From Haloarcula mannanilytica (lineage in GTDB: Archaea > Halobacteriota > Halobacteria > Halobacteriales > Haloarculaceae), in contig NZ_BIXZ01000009.1 of the NCBI RefSeq assembly GCF_005406125.1, positions 1 through 64,000 of the forward strand: a stretch of DNA of 64,000 nt, read 5' to 3'. A model generated the notes under the pieces. That model was not told the DNA's origin and made no database searches. It saw nothing but the letters and a program-made list of their open reading frames with translations. Positions 1-7,900 of this stretch are shown one piece after another (positions within the stretch are counted from its first letter, which is position 1; each line of letters starts with the position of its first letter). A program made the position numbers and the translations under genes.

Positions 1-2
1 GA

Positions 3-887
3 ATGATTCCGCTAGATGTGTTTGGGTCGGAATCGGTCGCAGCGGACCTGCTGGAACAGGTTCGCTGGCGTGACGGTGTTACCTGTCCTCGCTGCCGTTC
101 TGACCGGACGGTCAGAAACGGCAGCTACAGAGAGTTTCAGCGGTATCTCTGTAAGAATTGCGACCGCACGTTCAACGATAAGACTGGCACGATCTTCGCT
201 CATTCGAAGATTGCGCTCCGGCGGTGGCTGTTCTCAATTTATGCGTTTCTCCGGTTTAACACGAGTCTTCGCCAACTACAGTGCGAAATCGACGTGACAT
301 ACAAAACGATGCACCGGCGCATCGAGCGCTTCGCCAGAGCGCTCGATGCGCCTTCCCTCGATCTTGTCGGACCCGTCGAAATCGACGAAGTGTACGTCTC
401 TGCCGGGAAGAAAGGCCGCGAGCGCGACCGGGAGTCGCGCTCGCGTGGCCTGTCCACGCGTGGGCGTGGTTCGTATAATGGAGACAAGCCACCCGTGTTC
501 ATCATCGCCGACCGCGGCACCGGACAGCGGTACGTGATCCCGGCGAAAGCCGCAGACGAATCGACGATTCGACTCCTGCTGGCCGACCGCCAGCAGGAGT
601 CGCTCACTGTCTATACCGACGGCTTTCGAGCGTATGAACCGCTCGAAGACGACGACGCATTCGACCGCGAATACGTCGTCCACGGCGACGGTGAATACGC
701 CGACGATGAGGTGCACGTCAACACCTGCGAGAGCCACGCGTCGCAGGTGCGACGGTGGCTCTCGCCCCACCGAGGTATCTCCAAAGACAAGCTAACACAG
801 TATCTTAGAGCGTTTCAGCTACGCCGAGAGCTGTTTCGGAAACCCGGCCGAGATGCTCTCAAACACGCTGTTCGAGCAACGCTGTGA
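3..887 (+). CDS. IS1595-family (ISH4-like) transposase
   Basis: DDE-type transposase of an insertion sequence. An N-terminal zinc ribbon (CPRC near residue 28, CKNC near residue 50) is followed by an ISXO2-like catalytic domain. Likely acidic residues lie in VEIDEVYVSAGK (about residue 127), VYTDGFRAY (about residue 205) and the HVNTCESH segment (about residue 240). About 294 residues is normal for haloarchaeal members, so the gene looks intact. The ATG lies at the very edge of the window, so the left end of the element is not visible and the terminal repeats cannot be defined. The gene ends just upstream of a truncated reading frame, consistent with insertion into it. Family assignment is confident; exact IS name is not. 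Confidence 0.88.
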   Translation: MIPLDVFGSESVAADLLEQVRWRDGVTCPRCRSDRTVRNGSYREFQRYLCKNCDRTFNDKTGTIFAHSKIALRRWLFSIYAFLRFNTSLRQLQCEIDVTYKTMHRRIERFARALDAPSLDLVGPVEIDEVYVSAGKKGRERDRESRSRGLSTRGRGSYNGDKPPVFIIADRGTGQRYVIPAKAADESTIRLLLADRQQESLTVYTDGFRAYEPLEDDDAFDREYVVHGDGEYADDEVHVNTCESHASQVRRWLSPHRGISKDKLTQYLRAFQLRRELFRKPGRDALKHAVRATL

Positions 888-910
888 AATCAACAATGTG
901 CTACGGATGA

Positions 911-1378
911 GCGTTCTTCGATAATATTGAGGTTCGAAGTCAGGCCAAGCCACACTTTGTTCGACACTTCCAGGACTACTTCTCCTCGCGTGAAATCACC
1001 CCACGGAATGCGAAACGGTGTGTCGAAGATCTTCGAGATCGTGTTCTCCACGACGCAAAGGAGCGGAAAGACGCACTAATGGATGCTGTCCACGTCATGT
1101 CGTCAACTTATGACAATCAGGAGCGCGCTCGCGGTCTAGTCAAGGAGCACATCGGAATTCGAGAGTCCCGGATACCTCCAGTAGACTCTCAGTGGCTTCT
1201 TGACGCCATAGGGCTTGCAGAACGCGATGTGCTTCAGCGTATTGTGACCGGAGATAAGAAAGACATTGTCCGATATCAGCAACAGCTGACGTCATTATTT
1301 GATGTTTCAATCCTCTATATTTTGGATGAGTTTCATACGCGTTCCCAGGTCGGTCAGGATTCACACGAGATCCTCTGA
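911..1378 (+). pseudogene. 5'-truncated hypothetical gene next to the transposon
   Basis: An open frame runs from just after a TGA at 908-910 to the stop at 1376-1378, and no ATG, GTG or TTG lies in frame before the ATG at 1079. The roughly 56 codons upstream of that ATG read like protein (AFFDNIEVRSQAKPHFVRHF, then a charged stretch). The true gene therefore probably began further left and lost its 5' end where the IS1595 element entered. The C-terminal half is charged and probably helical. No family recognised. Alternatively a 99-residue protein starts at 1079, but that would leave the coding-like upstream frame unexplained. Confidence 0.55.
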
Positions 1379-1469
1379 TTACGCAACGACTGGTTAGAAG
1401 GTACACTGTCGCCGGAGCTGAGGTCCACTCTGACAGGAAGTACTTATGGGTGCCGTCCGGACGAAGCGT

Positions 1470-2036
1470 ATGGGACTCTTTGACACCTTATTTAGCTCAT
1501 CCACCGGGGATACTGTCCCTCAGGCACAGCAACCGAGTCAGCACGAAATCTTCCCCGAGGACAAGTACAATGTCGCATACGCTGTAGCCGCTCGGCGTGA
1601 AGAAATTCGGGCGTTAGAACACCTTCTAAAAGCGGATCAGACCTCACCTACCGCCTTGGAGGCTGAGCCTTTCCTTCAGGATATAATCGAAGATATGGAG
1701 CGGGATCGGGAATACTCCCTCCGCCTTCGCACTTCTGGGGAGGAGCTCGTCGACGATATCCGTGAACTCATAGAGCATTGGGACAATCAGGTAGATGAGC
1801 AGATAGGGACGATTTGGTGGCCTATCGGAGCAGATACGACGTTCAGGTTGTACCTCCATTATCTGGAACTCCGTGCTGATGCGGAGGATGACCAATTTTC
1901 GTTCCCGGAGTCTGCTGGGCAGGTTCACACTCTCGTCCAGCGTGGTCTCAGTGCAATGGAAGATGATGACGACTCGAAGCTCGCTGTAGTCCATAAGCGA
2001 GACATTCCTTGGGAAGAACCAGCTGAGGACAGCTGA
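1470..2036 (+). CDS. hypothetical protein
   Basis: Soluble acidic protein of about 188 residues, not recognised. The start MGLFDTLF at 1470 is preferred because many haloarchaeal proteins begin this way; an in-frame ATG at 1446 would add eight basic residues. The middle is rich in Glu, Asp and Arg and probably helical (about residues 40-110). The C-terminus is strongly acidic. No signal peptide or membrane segment is visible. It is followed by the TRAM-domain gene on the same strand, but the 57-base gap does not prove an operon. Confidence 0.6.
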   Translation: MGLFDTLFSSSTGDTVPQAQQPSQHEIFPEDKYNVAYAVAARREEIRALEHLLKADQTSPTALEAEPFLQDIIEDMERDREYSLRLRTSGEELVDDIRELIEHWDNQVDEQIGTIWWPIGADTTFRLYLHYLELRADAEDDQFSFPESAGQVHTLVQRGLSAMEDDDDSKLAVVHKRDIPWEEPAEDS

Positions 2037-2093
2037 TCCAGTTCGCTCCTTCTCAAAGAGACCGATTAATTGTATCCAGTATCAAACCCAGTT

Positions 2094-2528
2094 ATGGTAG
2101 AAATATCAGACTCCCTGTGTTCGCTTTTCACTGCGAAAATTAAGGAGGAGGATGGCACTTTCGTCATCGAGATTCCTCCGAGTGAGATCAAGCACGGGGC
2201 GCTGACCGGTGATGAAACGTACCGCATCGCTCTCCTTGATTCCTCCTCCGAAGCTGAATCAACATCTCCACAGGCCCCACGGCATCCCGCCTCTCAGGGG
2301 AGCACGAGCCATGATTCATCTGGTCCTCCTGTTGATGAGGGAGAAGTGCGCGACGTGACAATCGAAACCGTCGGTGATCAAGGAGACGGTATTGCGAAAG
2401 TCGAACGGGGGTACGTCGTGATCGTTCCCGGCGCTCAGCCCGGCGACGAGCCAACAGTCGAAATCGAACAAGTTCAGGAGAACGTCGCGTTTGCGAGCAT
2501 TGTCGATAGCGATCCGCGAGCACTCTAA
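2094..2528 (+). CDS. TRAM-domain protein
   Basis: About 144 residues. The C-terminal 60 residues form a TRAM domain, an OB-like RNA-binding fold: it begins VRDVTIETVGDQGDGIAKVE, continues with YVVIVPGAQPGDE, and ends in a beta-rich tail. The N-terminal half begins MVEISDSL and resembles the N-terminus of short haloarchaeal TRAM proteins, with a Ser/Pro-rich linker around residues 50-85. Start at 2094 is chosen over the upstream ATG at 2070 because MVEISD is the usual start of this family. Likely role is RNA binding, comparable to archaeal TRAM-only RNA chaperones; the target is unknown. Confidence 0.8.
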   Translation: MVEISDSLCSLFTAKIKEEDGTFVIEIPPSEIKHGALTGDETYRIALLDSSSEAESTSPQAPRHPASQGSTSHDSSGPPVDEGEVRDVTIETVGDQGDGIAKVERGYVVIVPGAQPGDEPTVEIEQVQENVAFASIVDSDPRAL

Positions 2529-2652
2529 CCTGTTGTCCCTTCTGCGGATCGGTCTTCTTCTCGGTAAACCATCGGTGTGAGAAGGCTCCGTTCGCGTTTG
2601 TCTGATGGAGGTGGTTCTGAAAGTCACGTCACGTTTTCTTCACGCGCTCGCG

Positions 2653-2958
2653 ATGACACAACCTTCCAAAGCCGAAATACAATCTATGACAAAGGAACCG
2701 ATTGAGGTACTCGACGACCTGGCCAACCAGGTCGCCGATGAGTTTGAGGCGTATAGACAGCCGGACGAATTCAAGGATGTCTCGCTCGTGATTGAGAACA
2801 GCGACGAGGAACATCCGACGCTGATCGTCCACGTTGATAGAGAGGACGCGGAGTCCCTTGCCGACCGTATTGATGAGTTCCTCCGCGAGCATGGTGCTCG
2901 TACTGAACGGGAACGACACTCAGCTACGGATGTCCGTGTGTTAGCGACGGTCGACTGA
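2653..2958 (+). CDS. hypothetical acidic protein
   Basis: Small acidic soluble protein, about 101 residues from the ATG at 2653. The frame also allows a start at 2605 (adds 16 hydrophobic or basic residues) or 2686 (MTKEPIEVL). Composition is typical haloarchaeal, with probable helix-strand-strand-helix elements (DDLANQVADEFEAY; VSLVIENS; TLIVHVD; ADRIDEFLREHG). No known family recognised and no link to neighbours visible. Confidence 0.55.
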   Translation: MTQPSKAEIQSMTKEPIEVLDDLANQVADEFEAYRQPDEFKDVSLVIENSDEEHPTLIVHVDREDAESLADRIDEFLREHGARTERERHSATDVRVLATVD

Positions 2959-3042
2959 CACCGCCCCTCCAATTTTTTGACTGACTGCAAGCACCGCTGA
3001 AGGACCCTATCTTCATTTCCGATCAAGGGGGTCCCGACCGCT

Positions 3043-3738
3043 TCAGCTCAGGTGGTTAATCTGTGCAGACAGATACTCTTGGAGAGCGGTGACCGTTTCT
3101 TCTGAGACTGCTGAGGCCCCGAAGTCACTCCGATACCCGTGCTTGAGTTCATCGCTCTCTATGATCTCCAGTCCACGCTCAAGCTGCTCCCGTAGCGCAT
3201 CGTCGTCCCCTCGCCGAAGGTGAGGCGTGACAGCGTTGAGGTCGCTCTCTTCTGCGACCGCCAGGACGTCCCGAAGGTCCGTTTCTCTGCCGCTGTGGAG
3301 CTTTGCCGCCACGAGGACGGCCCCATCGATCACTCTGGCTGTCGTCGTCACTGTGCCTCCGCTCACCTCCTGTTGGTGGCTGTGGTCGTACAGGTAGTCG
3401 AACGACCACTGTGCCTCCGTCTGGCGACACGCGAGTCCGTTCACCAGGAGATCGAAGCCGATCGGCTGCTGCGGCGTGAGCCGCTTCTCGTACTCGATTA
3501 CTTCGGTGTCGTAGAACCATTCTTTGGCGTGGCTGTCCGTTTTCTCGAATCCCCGCTGTTCGAGGAACTCGACGAAGTCAGCTTTGGAATCCGGCGCGAC
3601 GACGATATCGAGGTCCGTGGAGAAGCGAGCATTGAATGCTGAGACAGCGTAGCCGCCAACAAGAACGTACTCGTGGCCCTCTTTGGTGAGCTCCTCGAGC
3701 AGTTCGATGAGCGCGTCACTTCGGTTGTTGAAGCTCAT
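3043..3738 (-). CDS. nucleotidyltransferase, AbiEii-like toxin candidate
   Basis: 231 residues with a minimal nucleotidyltransferase core: LVGGYAVSAFN near residue 26 (the GG/S segment of the family), then TDLDIVV near residue 41 supplying the metal-binding Asp pair, and later a helical C-terminal half. It overlaps the upstream regulator gene by 4 bases (3735-3738), so the two are translationally coupled. This regulator-plus-nucleotidyltransferase order matches AbiE-type (type IV) toxin-antitoxin systems. The toxin role is inferred from gene order; the fold is supported by motif. Next to the ParA locus it could stabilise the replicon. Confidence 0.72.
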   Translation of the reverse strand: MSFNNRSDALIELLEELTKEGHEYVLVGGYAVSAFNARFSTDLDIVVAPDSKADFVEFLEQRGFEKTDSHAKEWFYDTEVIEYEKRLTPQQPIGFDLLVNGLACRQTEAQWSFDYLYDHSHQQEVSGGTVTTTARVIDGAVLVAAKLHSGRETDLRDVLAVAEESDLNAVTPHLRRGDDDALREQLERGLEIIESDELKHGYRSDFGASAVSEETVTALQEYLSAQINHLS

Positions 3739-4409
3739 GGCTGCGCCCGTTCGGTCTCTCGATACGTGACGCCGAGGTCAAGGTCCTCGTACATCCGGTC
3801 GAGCATCGCCAGCGCCGACTGGAACTGGGCGTAGTTCTCGCGCATGTACTCGATCGTCTCTGCTCTCGGTATCACCGGGTACCCTTCGACGTGCTCGATA
3901 TCGAGTGACGCGCGTGGCTCGAGGACCATTTGTAGCGGTCCGCTAAGCTCGTCTCGGGGCTGTCGTTCGAATGCGGTCGGGAGGTCGAAGGACTCGAAGA
4001 ACCCCTCCCAGGCGTCGACGTCCTGCTCACGAACAGCCAGGAACAGTGGATAGTCGTTGGGCTCGCGACCGACTTGGTAGCCGCCCTGAGTCCACACGTA
4101 GACGGCGTCGATCCGCGTGAACGCGAACGGCCAGTCACCGAATTGTGGGATGACGTATGTTTCCTCGATGGAGGGTGGACTGACGCCAGCGCTGGCAGCG
4201 ACGAGCTCGAGCGCTGCGTCGCGTACGCGCTCGTCGACTACAGTGAGGCCGTCATCATAGGAAACGTAGCCTGCCTCTTCCAGCCGATTGACGGCCTGTC
4301 TCACTGTCTCGTAGGGCGTGTGGAGGTGTTGGGCGACACGGCGGATGGAGTCACCACTCTCGATGGCGAGGATAGTCTGTGCCGCCGTGTCGTCGAGAAC
4401 CTCATACAT
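3735..4409 (-). CDS. winged-helix protein, AbiEi-like antitoxin candidate
   Basis: About 224 residues from the ATG at 4409. An N-terminal helix-turn-helix (AAQTILAIESGDSIRRVAQH, then PYETVRQAVNRLEEAGYV) is followed by a roughly 150-residue alpha/beta domain. The reading frame extends upstream to 4538, but MYEVLDD sits directly downstream of an inverted repeat, so 4409 is the better start. It precedes and overlaps the nucleotidyltransferase, the arrangement of AbiEi antitoxins that bind their own promoter. The antitoxin role is an inference; the HTH is clear. Confidence 0.68.
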   Translation of the reverse strand: MYEVLDDTAAQTILAIESGDSIRRVAQHLHTPYETVRQAVNRLEEAGYVSYDDGLTVVDERVRDAALELVAASAGVSPPSIEETYVIPQFGDWPFAFTRIDAVYVWTQGGYQVGREPNDYPLFLAVREQDVDAWEGFFESFDLPTAFERQPRDELSGPLQMVLEPRASLDIEHVEGYPVIPRAETIEYMRENYAQFQSALAMLDRMYEDLDLGVTYRETERAQP

Positions 4410-4415
4410 CTGGTA

Positions 4416-4435
4416 GTTACCAATAATCCGGTAAC
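4416..4435. promoter_or_regulatory. inverted-repeat operator upstream of the AbiE-like pair
   Basis: GTTACC (4416-4421) and GGTAAC (4430-4435) form a perfect 6-bp inverted repeat with an 8-base AT-rich centre, ending 6 bases before the start codon of the regulator. Position and symmetry fit an autoregulatory operator covering the transcription start of the pair. Confidence 0.6.
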
Positions 4436-4518
4436 AGCTAAAGGTCTTACTAGAAGACGGGGTAGAACGGCTCTGTCTGAGTTCTATCACTCGGGACTCT
4501 CCCATTGAATGACTGAAG

Positions 4519-4575
4519 AATGTAGATCTCATAGCCAATCTGCATAATGTGGATAATGTAGATAATGTAAATTGG
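4519..4575. repeat. 9-bp phased repeat array 1 (candidate centromere)
   Basis: TGTAGAT at 4521 is followed by three consecutive 9-bp units starting at 4549, 4558 and 4567 (TGTGGATAA, TGTAGATAA, TGTAAATTG). The region is AT-rich in otherwise GC-rich DNA. It lies upstream of parA and shares its unit with arrays at about 4649-4740, 4803-4880 and 6296-6322. Confidence 0.75.
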
Positions 4576-4648
4576 GCTTCTTCAATTGGTTCGTGTGGGT
4601 GGCAAAGATTGTGATGAATGCGTATGAAATGCTGATTATCTAAATTAT

Positions 4649-4745
4649 GTAGATTGCGTAGGGTCGACGGTGATTATGCCAATTGAGATTGTGCCAACAA
4701 TCTACGTAATGTACAAAATGTAGATTGTGTAGATGGCGTACGCAA
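4649..4745. repeat. 9-bp phased repeat array 2 (candidate centromere)
   Basis: A TGTAGATTG unit lies at 4649. From 4698 a continuous 9-bp phased run follows: units ending in CTAC, GTAC, GTAG, GTAG and GTAC, with TGTAGAT at 4719 and again at 4728. The first unit is in inverted orientation (ATCTAC at 4700), giving the block partial dyad symmetry. Confidence 0.75.
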
Positions 4746-4802
4746 TCTGTCTGGCACAGAATTAAGATGGACGAGCATCATTGACCGCGTATGACCAGTG
4801 CA

Positions 4803-4880
4803 AAACGTACATTATCGACAAAACTCGCGCAACCTTCAACATCTACCCAATGTACATTACCTACAAAATGTACAAAATCC
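4803..4880. repeat. 9-bp phased repeat array 3 abutting parA
   Basis: Read on the minus strand, 4840-4880 consists of four adjacent 9-mers (TTTTGTACA, TTTTGTAGG, TAATGTACA, TTGGGTAGA). A further ACGTACATT lies at 4805. The array ends about 25 bases before the parA start, so binding here could both mark a centromere and control parA transcription. Confidence 0.72.
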
Positions 4881-4902
4881 GCTTCTTACGGGGTGCTGAG
4901 CT

Positions 4903-5775
4903 ATGAGTGCTGACGAGTTTGAAGGGCTCCCCGGAGCAGCTGTCTCGTTGCTCAAGGGAGGGGTAGGGAAATCCACGATCGCGCTCAACATCGCTGATCG
5001 ACTCGCTGCTCGTGGCCATGAGACGGTACTATTGGATCTGGATAAGGACGGGCACATGACGACCCAGTTGGGATACGACGATGCGTACGACCGAGATGCG
5101 AACCTCGGTGACGCCCTTATCGATGGTGAGGACCCCGAAGACCTGCTTATCGAGACGGACTTCGGCGTTCACCTACTCCCGTCGAGTAACGAGCTCGAGA
5201 ACGTCGAGACGAGGCTGAAGGACGAACGGTTCGCAGACGTGAAGCTTCGACGGAACGTCGTCGATCCGCTCATTCAAAACGGATACGACTACGTGATAAT
5301 TGATGCCGCAGGCGGCCGTGGGAAACTCTCCGACAATGCCCTCATCGCCGTCCAGCGCGTCATAATCCCGCTAATCCCGCGTGCTGGCTCGATCAACGGC
5401 CTCAATAAGATGATTGAACGCCAGATCTCCCCAATCCGGCAGAATATCGGGTTGGATATCCTCGCAGTCACTCCGAATATGATTCGCGAAACAATGGGAC
5501 AACGCAACGAGCATCGGACTCTCGTTGAAAATCTCAACCGGGAGTTCGGTTCATTCGTCCCCGAGTACGCTCGTGTGGACCCGGAGATCTTCGATGCCCT
5601 CGATGATTCGGAACGCACCATCGATAGTATTCCGAAGCCAGGGATTCGCGAACGGACCGCGATTTCTCGCGCGTTCAAGCAAGGAATGCCGGTCTCGGAG
5701 TTCGACGAAGATTGCGACCAGATCCCGAATTTCGATCACTTAGCGGACCTCGTGGAGGAACACAGCCATGCCTAA
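4903..5775 (+). CDS. parA: ParA-family partition ATPase
   Basis: 290 residues. Deviant Walker A motif KGGVGKST at residues 18-25, Walker A' LLDLDKDG near residue 44 and the YVIIDAAGG Walker B-like motif near residue 130 identify a ParA/Soj ATPase. Such ATPases move DNA by cycling on and off the nucleoid. There is no N-terminal DNA-binding domain, as in the type Ib / Soj class. The gene follows three repeat arrays and overlaps the next gene by 8 bases, the usual partition layout of ATPase, centromere-binding partner and repeats. No replication initiator (RepH or Orc1/Cdc6) is in the window, so the replicon origin must lie elsewhere or the locus is chromosomal. Confidence 0.9.
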   Translation: MSADEFEGLPGAAVSLLKGGVGKSTIALNIADRLAARGHETVLLDLDKDGHMTTQLGYDDAYDRDANLGDALIDGEDPEDLLIETDFGVHLLPSSNELENVETRLKDERFADVKLRRNVVDPLIQNGYDYVIIDAAGGRGKLSDNALIAVQRVIIPLIPRAGSINGLNKMIERQISPIRQNIGLDILAVTPNMIRETMGQRNEHRTLVENLNREFGSFVPEYARVDPEIFDALDDSERTIDSIPKPGIRERTAISRAFKQGMPVSEFDEDCDQIPNFDHLADLVEEHSHA

Positions 5776-6253
5776 TGAGGACGACCGTTTCGGGGACGTC
5801 GCTGAACAGCTCAAACAAACGGAGGAAGGAGCCGAATCGGATGACGACGAACGTACTGACGCCCAGGATGAACCGCAACCGGATGAAGAGATAACTACTG
5901 AGGACACAGAGTCGGAGACTGAGTCCATTCCTGAGCAGGATGAGGAGGATGTGGACGAATCCACCGGTGGACCGGCCTTCTCCTTTGATGAGACCGATAT
6001 GCACGGCTTCTATGTCCGGGAGGACACGTGGGATGGCGTCACCCGGATGCGATCATCGGTAACTGCTGCGTGTTCTATGTTTGATGTTCCCGAGTTTGAG
6101 GGAAGAGAGTTTCAAGATGCGTGTCTCCGGGTAATTGCGGACCACGGTGATGAGGTTGCCCTCCAGATCCTCCGGGAGCGTGGTATCGAAGCCGATGAGG
6201 AACGTGTTCAGGAAGTTGTTGAGATGCTGAGCGAGCAAGCTACGAACGACTAA
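5768..6253 (+). CDS. acidic ParA partner, candidate centromere-binding protein
   Basis: 161 residues, overlapping the 3' end of parA by 8 bases and hence co-translated. Residues 1-75 are extremely acidic (runs of Glu, Asp and Thr) and probably disordered. The C-terminal half (about 80-155) is compact and helical: WDGVTRMRSSVTAACSMF, ACLRVIADHGDEVALQILRE, EERVQEVVEMLSEQ. No ParB motif is visible. Position makes it the likely adaptor that binds the 9-bp repeats, with the folded C-terminus as the DNA-binding part. That role is inferred, not seen. Confidence 0.65.
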   Translation: MPNEDDRFGDVAEQLKQTEEGAESDDDERTDAQDEPQPDEEITTEDTESETESIPEQDEEDVDESTGGPAFSFDETDMHGFYVREDTWDGVTRMRSSVTAACSMFDVPEFEGREFQDACLRVIADHGDEVALQILRERGIEADEERVQEVVEMLSEQATND

Positions 6254-6634
6254 CATTGGATTTGGCTGATTTTCCTCACCATTCAAATTTTGTGCGCATT
6301 GTACATTATGCAGATTGTGTAGCAAGCTATCTGCTTGCAGTCTTGCGATTATTCTCAGAACCGGGTCCGAACGGCGGTCGCGGTTTTAGTATATCGGTAT
6401 ATGGTTTATACCGTTGGTCAAATCCGAATTTCAGGGGATAGAACCCTTCTATCATCGGAAAAATGGTTATGAGATTTCTGTACTCGATGGTCCTGATTAC
6501 GCCGGTAATCACGACCACTTTGAAGTACCCCGGCGCCGTCGGTGAAGCACGAATGCTGCAACCGCCTCACGACGACGCTTCCCCCAGGGTAGAGGACCCG
6601 AGACCGGGGCTGCAGGACGGTGGAGGGCCGGTGA
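6254..6634. other. intergenic region with repeat array 4 and a hairpin
   Basis: Holds three more 9-bp units at 6296-6322 (GCATTGTAC, ATTATGCAG, ATTGTGTAG in phase) directly after the ParA partner, so repeats bracket the operon. Further on, CGGTATA (6395-6401) and TATACCG (6407-6413) form a perfect 7-bp stem with a 5-base loop. No gene is supported here; the rest is unremarkable. Confidence 0.6.
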
Positions 6635-7867
6635 ATGCCTGACCGAGCGCTTTCGACGCCGCTCGACGACAGCTTCGAGCGCTACCTCCAAGACAAGGGG
6701 AAAGGCCGGGGCGGCGGCGGTGGGAACTATCGACGTAACGCTGCACGCGAGCTCGAACGGTTCGCCGAGTGGGCCGCCGGCGACCGCGGCGCCGACGACT
6801 GGACCGGGATCGCCGACGACGTCGGCCGCGAGCCGACCTTCGACGATCTCGACGAACGCGTGTTCCGGGAGTACGCCCGACATCTCGGTGGAGATCGGGG
6901 ACTCAAGCAGAACACAGTACAAACCTATTACCGCTATATCTCTGCGTGGTGTGGCTGGTGCGTCAACGAGGGATATCTTGAGGCCCACTACGCGCAGCGA
7001 GCGAGTGCGATGGCGCCGCTGCCGGAGGACGACGGTCGCAAGCCCGGCGACCAGCAGGCCTGGACGTCCGAACAGCGCCACGCCCTCACCCGTCACGTCG
7101 ACGAACGGGCCCGCGACGCCGTCGAGGCGTACACGACACTCCCGGAGGATACTGATCCCCTCGACAAGCAGCGAGCACGCTACGCGGCGTTGAAGGCGGC
7201 TCGTGACCGGGCGCTGGTGTTTGTCCTCGCGTACACCGCCGTCCGCGTTGGCGAACTCCTCCGCGATCCGAACGACCCGCGCCGGCGCGGCGTCCGCTGG
7301 GAGGACCTCTCCGTCGACGACGGGAGTATGGACGTCTACCGGAAGAAACAGCAATGGGATGCCGCGAGCCTTCCCGATCCGGTGATCTCGCCGTTGCGAA
7401 GCTATCGCCAGTTGATGGACCCACCAACGGAGCGCTGGCCGGTGTTTCCGACGTTCGACCAACGGACGCTCGCAGGGCTCGTCCGGGAAAACCTCGCCGA
7501 ACGAGGGGAACGCCCAGAAGCAATCATTGAACGCCGTGCGGAGTACGCTCGCGACCTGCTGCTGGCGCTCGATGTGGACATTCGGCCGCCGTCGATCACG
7601 ACGGACGGCGCACGGTCGATTCTCCAACGACTCTCGGAGGCCGCGGAGATCGACATCGACCATCCGAAACACGATTATCTTGCTCCGCACGGTGGCCGTC
7701 GTGGCATGGGCGAGGTTCTGGTCCGGGCATTCGGATATACTGTGGCGGCCCGATATCTCGATAATTCTGAGGAGATGGTTCGTGAGCGGTACTCGCATAT
7801 CGAGGCTGGTGAGTTAGGTGATGTCGCTACTGAGGCCCTTGAGGAGATCGATAGTGTACCGCAGTAA
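6635..7867 (+). CDS. tyrosine recombinase / phage-type integrase
   Basis: 410 residues. An N-terminal SAM-like core-binding domain (about 10-135; NTVQTYYRYISAWCGWC) precedes a C-terminal catalytic domain. Catalytic residues: Arg in YTAVRVGELL (about 205), His-x-x-Arg in LAPHGGRRGMG (about 352-355) and the nucleophile Tyr in VRERYSHIE (about 387). This is a complete set, so the enzyme should be active. It resembles the haloarchaeal XerC/D-like integrases that excise or integrate elements or resolve plasmid multimers. It follows the partition locus on the same strand. A Gly-rich run near residue 25 is unusual. Confidence 0.88.
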   Translation: MPDRALSTPLDDSFERYLQDKGKGRGGGGGNYRRNAARELERFAEWAAGDRGADDWTGIADDVGREPTFDDLDERVFREYARHLGGDRGLKQNTVQTYYRYISAWCGWCVNEGYLEAHYAQRASAMAPLPEDDGRKPGDQQAWTSEQRHALTRHVDERARDAVEAYTTLPEDTDPLDKQRARYAALKAARDRALVFVLAYTAVRVGELLRDPNDPRRRGVRWEDLSVDDGSMDVYRKKQQWDAASLPDPVISPLRSYRQLMDPPTERWPVFPTFDQRTLAGLVRENLAERGERPEAIIERRAEYARDLLLALDVDIRPPSITTDGARSILQRLSEAAEIDIDHPKHDYLAPHGGRRGMGEVLVRAFGYTVAARYLDNSEEMVRERYSHIEAGELGDVATEALEEIDSVPQ

Positions 7868-7900
7868 CTTATTTCGAGTGAGAGGGGTAGACCGTCGCGT

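Noticed and set aside
1079-1378. 99-residue intact gene starting at ATG 1079
   Set aside because: The same frame is open and coding-like well upstream of 1079, so truncation of a longer gene is a better explanation.
4791-4913. 40-codon frame through repeat array 3 overlapping the parA start
   Set aside because: It translates repeats (CTLPTKCTKS) and is out of frame with parA. More likely leader sequence or centromere DNA than a peptide.
6509-7798. 429-codon minus-strand frame opposite the integrase
   Set aside because: Shadow of a GC-rich gene on the other strand: Arg/Val-rich composition and no domain. The integrase on the plus strand has its full catalytic set.
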